9,215 nucleotides of DNA from Deltaproteobacteria bacterium RBG_13_61_14 (GTDB lineage: Bacteria; RBG-13-61-14), in NCBI GenBank assembly GCA_001797815.1, contig MGQK01000068.1, positions 9,968 to 19,182 of the forward strand, given 5' to 3'. The stretch's first letter is position 1, and the number at the start of each line of letters is the position of its first letter. Under the pieces are notes generated by a model that searched no databases, was not told the DNA's origin, and was given only the letters and a program-made list of their open reading frames with translations. Position numbers and translations under genes: made by a program. Positions 6,733 through 9,215 of the stretch are shown here, piece by piece.

Positions 6733-9122
6733 TCAAGGAGATCAAGCGAGCGGCGGTGCTGGGCTCGGGAGTAATGGGCTCGGCCATAGCCGCGCACCTG
6801 GCCTCCGCCGGGCTCGAGGTGGAACTGCTGGACATCGTTCCGCCGGGCTTGAGCGAGGAGGACCGGAAGAACCCGGCCAAGCGCAACCAGTTTGCGGCCA
6901 CCGGCCTGGAAAAGACGGCCAAGCTCAGGCAGCCGGTGTTCATGAGCAAGGATGCGGTCTCGCGGGTCCGGCCCGGCAACTTCGAAGACCACATGGAGCG
7001 CATCCAGGACTGCGACTGGATCCTCGAGGTGGTGGTGGAAGACCTGAAGATCAAGAAGGATGTGTTCCAGCGGGTGCAAAAGCATTGGAACGGCCAGGCC
7101 CTCGTCTCCACCAATACCTCCGGCATCCCGATCCAGGAGATGTCCGCGGACCTCAAACCCGAGCTGCAAAAAAATTTCCTGGGCACGCACTTCTTCAACC
7201 CGGTGCGCTTCATGCACTTGCTGGAAATCATCCCCGGGCCCAAGACCGACAAGAAGGCGCTGGCCTTCATGGCCCGCTTCTGCGAGGAAGAGTTGGGCAA
7301 GGGCATTGTCTGGGCCAAGGACACGCCCAACTTTGTGGCTAACCGGGTGGGGGTGGCGGGCATGGTCTATGCCATGAAGGCCATGCTGGAGATGGGGGTC
7401 AAGATCGAGGAGGTGGACGAGATCCTGGGCCCGCCCATGGGCCGGCCCAAGTCGGCCATGTTCCGCACCGCGGACCTGGTCGGGCTTGATACACTGGTGC
7501 ATATCGCCAAGAACACCGCGCCCCTGGTCAAGCCGGATGAGGCGGAAAAGTTTTTCACCCTGCCGGCCTTCCTCGAGCAGATGGTGGAAAAGAAACTGCT
7601 GGGCAACAAGACCGAGGCCGGCTTTTACAAGCGGACCGACAAGAAAAAGTTCCAGGTGATTGATCCCCAAACCCTGGACTACCGCGACCAGTCCGGCGAG
7701 AAGTTCGAGGTTCTGGGATTGCTCGCCTTTGAGCCGGACCCGGGGAAAAGGATCCAGGGCTTGCTTCAGGCCGGCGGCCGCGCCTCCGAGTTCGCCTGGA
7801 AAGTGTTCGCCGGCACTTCGATCTACGCGGCCGAGCGCATCCCCGAGATCGCCGACAACGTCGTGGAAGTGGACAACGCCATGCGCTGGGGCTTCAACTT
7901 CGACCTCGGCCCCTTCGCGGCCTGGGACGCGGTCGGGCTGAAAGAGTCGGTCGCCCGGATGAAGGCCGAGGGCTTCAAGGTGCCCAAGAAGATCGAGGAC
8001 ATGCTCAAGGCCAAGAAGCAGAGCTTCTATAAGACGGTCCAAGGCAAGGTCTCGTATTACGACTTCAAGAAAAAGACCTACGTGCCCCTGCCGGCCAACC
8101 CCAACCTGCTCCTGCTCAAGTCGCTCAAGGACCAGAACAAGGTAGTGGCCAAGTGTCCCGCCGCCAGCCTGATTGACCTGGGCGACGGCGTCTTCTGCGT
8201 CGAGTTCCACTCCACCATGAACGCGCTGGACGAGGACATGATGAAGATGATGAACACCGGGATAGAGCGGGCCGAGGCCGAGGGCGTAGGGCTGGTGATC
8301 GGGAACCAGACCAACGCGTTGCCCGGCGCCTTCTCGGCCGGGGCCAACATCAACGTGGTGCTCCAGGGCGCCCGGGCCGGCCAGTTCGCCGAGATCGAGC
8401 GGGTGGTGAAATATTTTCAGGACGTGAACCAGCGGCTGAAATACTCCAAGGTGCCGGTGGTCTCGACCCCCCACGGCCTGACCCTCGGCGGCGGGGCCGA
8501 GGTGTGCATGGGCTCGAACCGGATGGTGGCCGCGGCCGACCTGTATATGGGCATGGTGGAGGTCGGGGTGGGCCTGATCCCGGGCGGCGGCGGGTGCATG
8601 AACCTGCTCAAGCAGCACCAGAACTCCATCCCCAAGCAGGTGGCGCTGGATAACCTCCAGCCCTTCGTGGTGCCGGTGTTCGAGATGATCGCCATGGCCA
8701 AGACCTCCAACTCCGCCCAGGAGGCCCGGGAGATGGGGCTCTTGCGGCCGGGCGACCGGATCGTCTTCAACCGCGACCACCAGATCGCCGCGGCCAAGCG
8801 CGAGGCGCTCGCCATGCACCTGGCCGGGTTCAAGCCGCCGGAGCTGGAAAAGGTCCAGGTGATGGGCGACTCGCTGCGCGGCGCGGTGGACGTGGTGCTC
8901 TTCAACCTGCGCCAGGGCAACTACGCGAGCGATTACGACGTCTTCATTGCCAAGAAGCTGGCCTGGGTCCTGGGCGGCGGCGACGTGCGCGAAGGCACTT
9001 TCCTCGATGAGGAGGAGTTGTTGATTCTGGAGCGGGAAGTGTTTGTGGCGCTGTGCCACGAGGAAAAGACCCAGAAGCGGCTCGAGCACATGCTCATGAC
9101 CGGCCGGCCGCTTAGGAACTAG
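6729..9122 (+). CDS. fadN: fused 3-hydroxyacyl-CoA dehydrogenase / enoyl-CoA hydratase, FadN type
   Basis: A 797-residue bifunctional beta-oxidation enzyme, near the ~790 residues of Bacillus FadN. It hydrates trans-2-enoyl-CoA and oxidises the L-3-hydroxyacyl-CoA to 3-ketoacyl-CoA with NAD+. The order is dehydrogenase first and hydratase last, opposite to FadB. Residues 1-195 are the NAD-binding Rossmann part: 'GSGVMG' at 12-17, catalytic His154 in 'GTHFFNP', Glu166, and 'NFVANRVG' from 201. Residues 200-300 and about 350-430 are the two C-terminal dehydrogenase domains. Residues from about 475 to 670 are the crotonase fold, with oxyanion-hole 'FSAGANI' (535-541) and 'GGGAE' giving Glu591. 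'VEVGVGLIPGGGG' gives Glu611, the second acid. Both catalytic centres look intact. A strong AGGAGG precedes ATG 6729, which overlaps the MarR stop. The next gene, starting at 9211, is likely the thiolase. The symbol is given by architecture. Confidence 0.94.
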   Translation: MIKEIKRAAVLGSGVMGSAIAAHLASAGLEVELLDIVPPGLSEEDRKNPAKRNQFAATGLEKTAKLRQPVFMSKDAVSRVRPGNFEDHMERIQDCDWILEVVVEDLKIKKDVFQRVQKHWNGQALVSTNTSGIPIQEMSADLKPELQKNFLGTHFFNPVRFMHLLEIIPGPKTDKKALAFMARFCEEELGKGIVWAKDTPNFVANRVGVAGMVYAMKAMLEMGVKIEEVDEILGPPMGRPKSAMFRTADLVGLDTLVHIAKNTAPLVKPDEAEKFFTLPAFLEQMVEKKLLGNKTEAGFYKRTDKKKFQVIDPQTLDYRDQSGEKFEVLGLLAFEPDPGKRIQGLLQAGGRASEFAWKVFAGTSIYAAERIPEIADNVVEVDNAMRWGFNFDLGPFAAWDAVGLKESVARMKAEGFKVPKKIEDMLKAKKQSFYKTVQGKVSYYDFKKKTYVPLPANPNLLLLKSLKDQNKVVAKCPAASLIDLGDGVFCVEFHSTMNALDEDMMKMMNTGIERAEAEGVGLVIGNQTNALPGAFSAGANINVVLQGARAGQFAEIERVVKYFQDVNQRLKYSKVPVVSTPHGLTLGGGAEVCMGSNRMVAAADLYMGMVEVGVGLIPGGGGCMNLLKQHQNSIPKQVALDNLQPFVVPVFEMIAMAKTSNSAQEAREMGLLRPGDRIVFNRDHQIAAAKREALAMHLAGFKPPELEKVQVMGDSLRGAVDVVLFNLRQGNYASDYDVFIAKKLAWVLGGGDVREGTFLDEEELLILEREVFVALCHEEKTQKRLEHMLMTGRPLRN

Positions 9123-9152
9123 TGCACAGTGCGCAGTGCACGGTGCACAGTG
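9122..9152. repeat. 7-bp tandem repeat, GTGCACA type (four units)
   Basis: Units are GTGCACA (9122-9128), GTGCGCA (9129-9135), GTGCACG (9136-9142) and GTGCACA (9143-9149), followed by GTG. The array starts at the last base of the fadN-like stop codon. Each unit contains a self-complementary GTGCAC or GTGCGC core of alternating purine and pyrimidine. Confidence 0.75.
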
Positions 9153-9163
9153 AAAAGTAAATC

Positions 9164-9184
9164 CCGACATCCGACATACGACAT
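9164..9184. repeat. 7-bp tandem repeat, CCGACAT type (three units)
   Basis: Units are CCGACAT (9164-9170), CCGACAT (9171-9177) and ACGACAT (9178-9184). The unit length equals that of the neighbouring GTGCACA array, but the sequence is unrelated. It ends ten bases before the ribosome binding site of the next gene. Confidence 0.7.
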
Positions 9185-9194
9185 ACCATTTCTT

Positions 9195-9202
9195 GGGGAG
9201 GT
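9195..9202 (+). promoter_or_regulatory. ribosome binding site of the gene starting at 9211
   Basis: GGGGAGGT lies eight bases before an ATG at 9211, an excellent Shine-Dalgarno at ideal spacing. It shows that a new gene begins at the right edge. Confidence 0.75.
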
Positions 9203-9210
9203 TATTTCCA

Positions 9211-9215
9211 ATGAA
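9211..9215 (+). CDS. start of a further gene, probably acetyl-CoA acyltransferase (thiolase), partial
   Basis: Only ATGAA is inside the window (Met, then Lys or Asn). The call of a gene start rests on the strong ribosome binding site at 9195-9202. The gene lies 88 bp after the fadN-like gene on the same strand. In many bacteria a thiolase (FadA type) follows this enzyme and cleaves its 3-ketoacyl-CoA product. The product is therefore inferred from context only. Confidence 0.45.

Noticed and set aside
6696-9170. 824-codon open frame on the minus strand opposite the fadN-like gene
   Set aside because: Its translation is rich in His, Leu, Gly and Val in low-complexity patterns, with no family resemblance. 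It is the mirror of GC-rich codons of the true gene.
9122-9184. CRISPR array
   Set aside because: The units are 7 bp, tandem and without spacers, so they are simple sequence repeats.

Overview
This GC-rich bacterial window holds six recognisable protein genes plus the first five bases of a seventh. There are no rRNA or tRNA genes, no CRISPR array and no transposase. The gene set is a GH106-type glycosidase end, an NAD-dependent DNA ligase, a membrane GT-C/TPR protein and a FadN-type beta-oxidation enzyme under a MarR regulator. It points to a free-living, probably uncultured heterotroph that degrades plant or microbial polysaccharide and fatty acids. Acidobacteriota/Aminicenantes-like or a neighbouring deep-branching Gram-negative phylum is my guess, from general resemblance only.

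Layout. (1) Positions 1-855, plus strand: C-terminal end of a large GH106/GH2-like glycosidase, cut by the left edge. (2) Positions 856-938: a convergent intergenic gap with one perfect GC-rich hairpin repeat. (3) Positions 939-5972, minus strand: three genes in a row, transcribed right to left. They are a GT-C-like membrane protein with C-terminal TPRs, then ligA, then a HAD-family phosphatase. Both gaps are 66 bp, so they could share a transcript starting at a consensus -10 box near 6040. (4) Positions 5973-6273: a divergent regulatory region holding a leader hairpin for the minus-strand gene, a 58-bp double-hairpin repeat, and a strong sigma70-like promoter with an overlapping inverted repeat. 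(5) Positions 6274-9122, plus strand: a MarR regulator overlapping by 4 bp a fused 3-hydroxyacyl-CoA dehydrogenase/enoyl-CoA hydratase. A further start codon with a strong Shine-Dalgarno follows at 9211, probably the thiolase that completes the beta-oxidation cycle.

The clearest functional unit is the right-hand one. A MarR-type repressor, with a candidate operator over its own promoter, is translationally coupled to a FadN-like enzyme. The minus-strand cluster mixes DNA replication/repair (ligA) with a membrane protein and a phosphatase of unknown substrate, and shows no obvious common pathway.

The most notable non-coding features are two copies of a 55-58 bp element, each with 10-bp terminal inverted repeats and two internal 9-bp-stem hairpins, one hairpin differing by a compensatory base-pair change. 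There are also two adjacent but unrelated 7-bp tandem repeats downstream of the fadN-like gene. I see no convincing novel defence or mobile system here.
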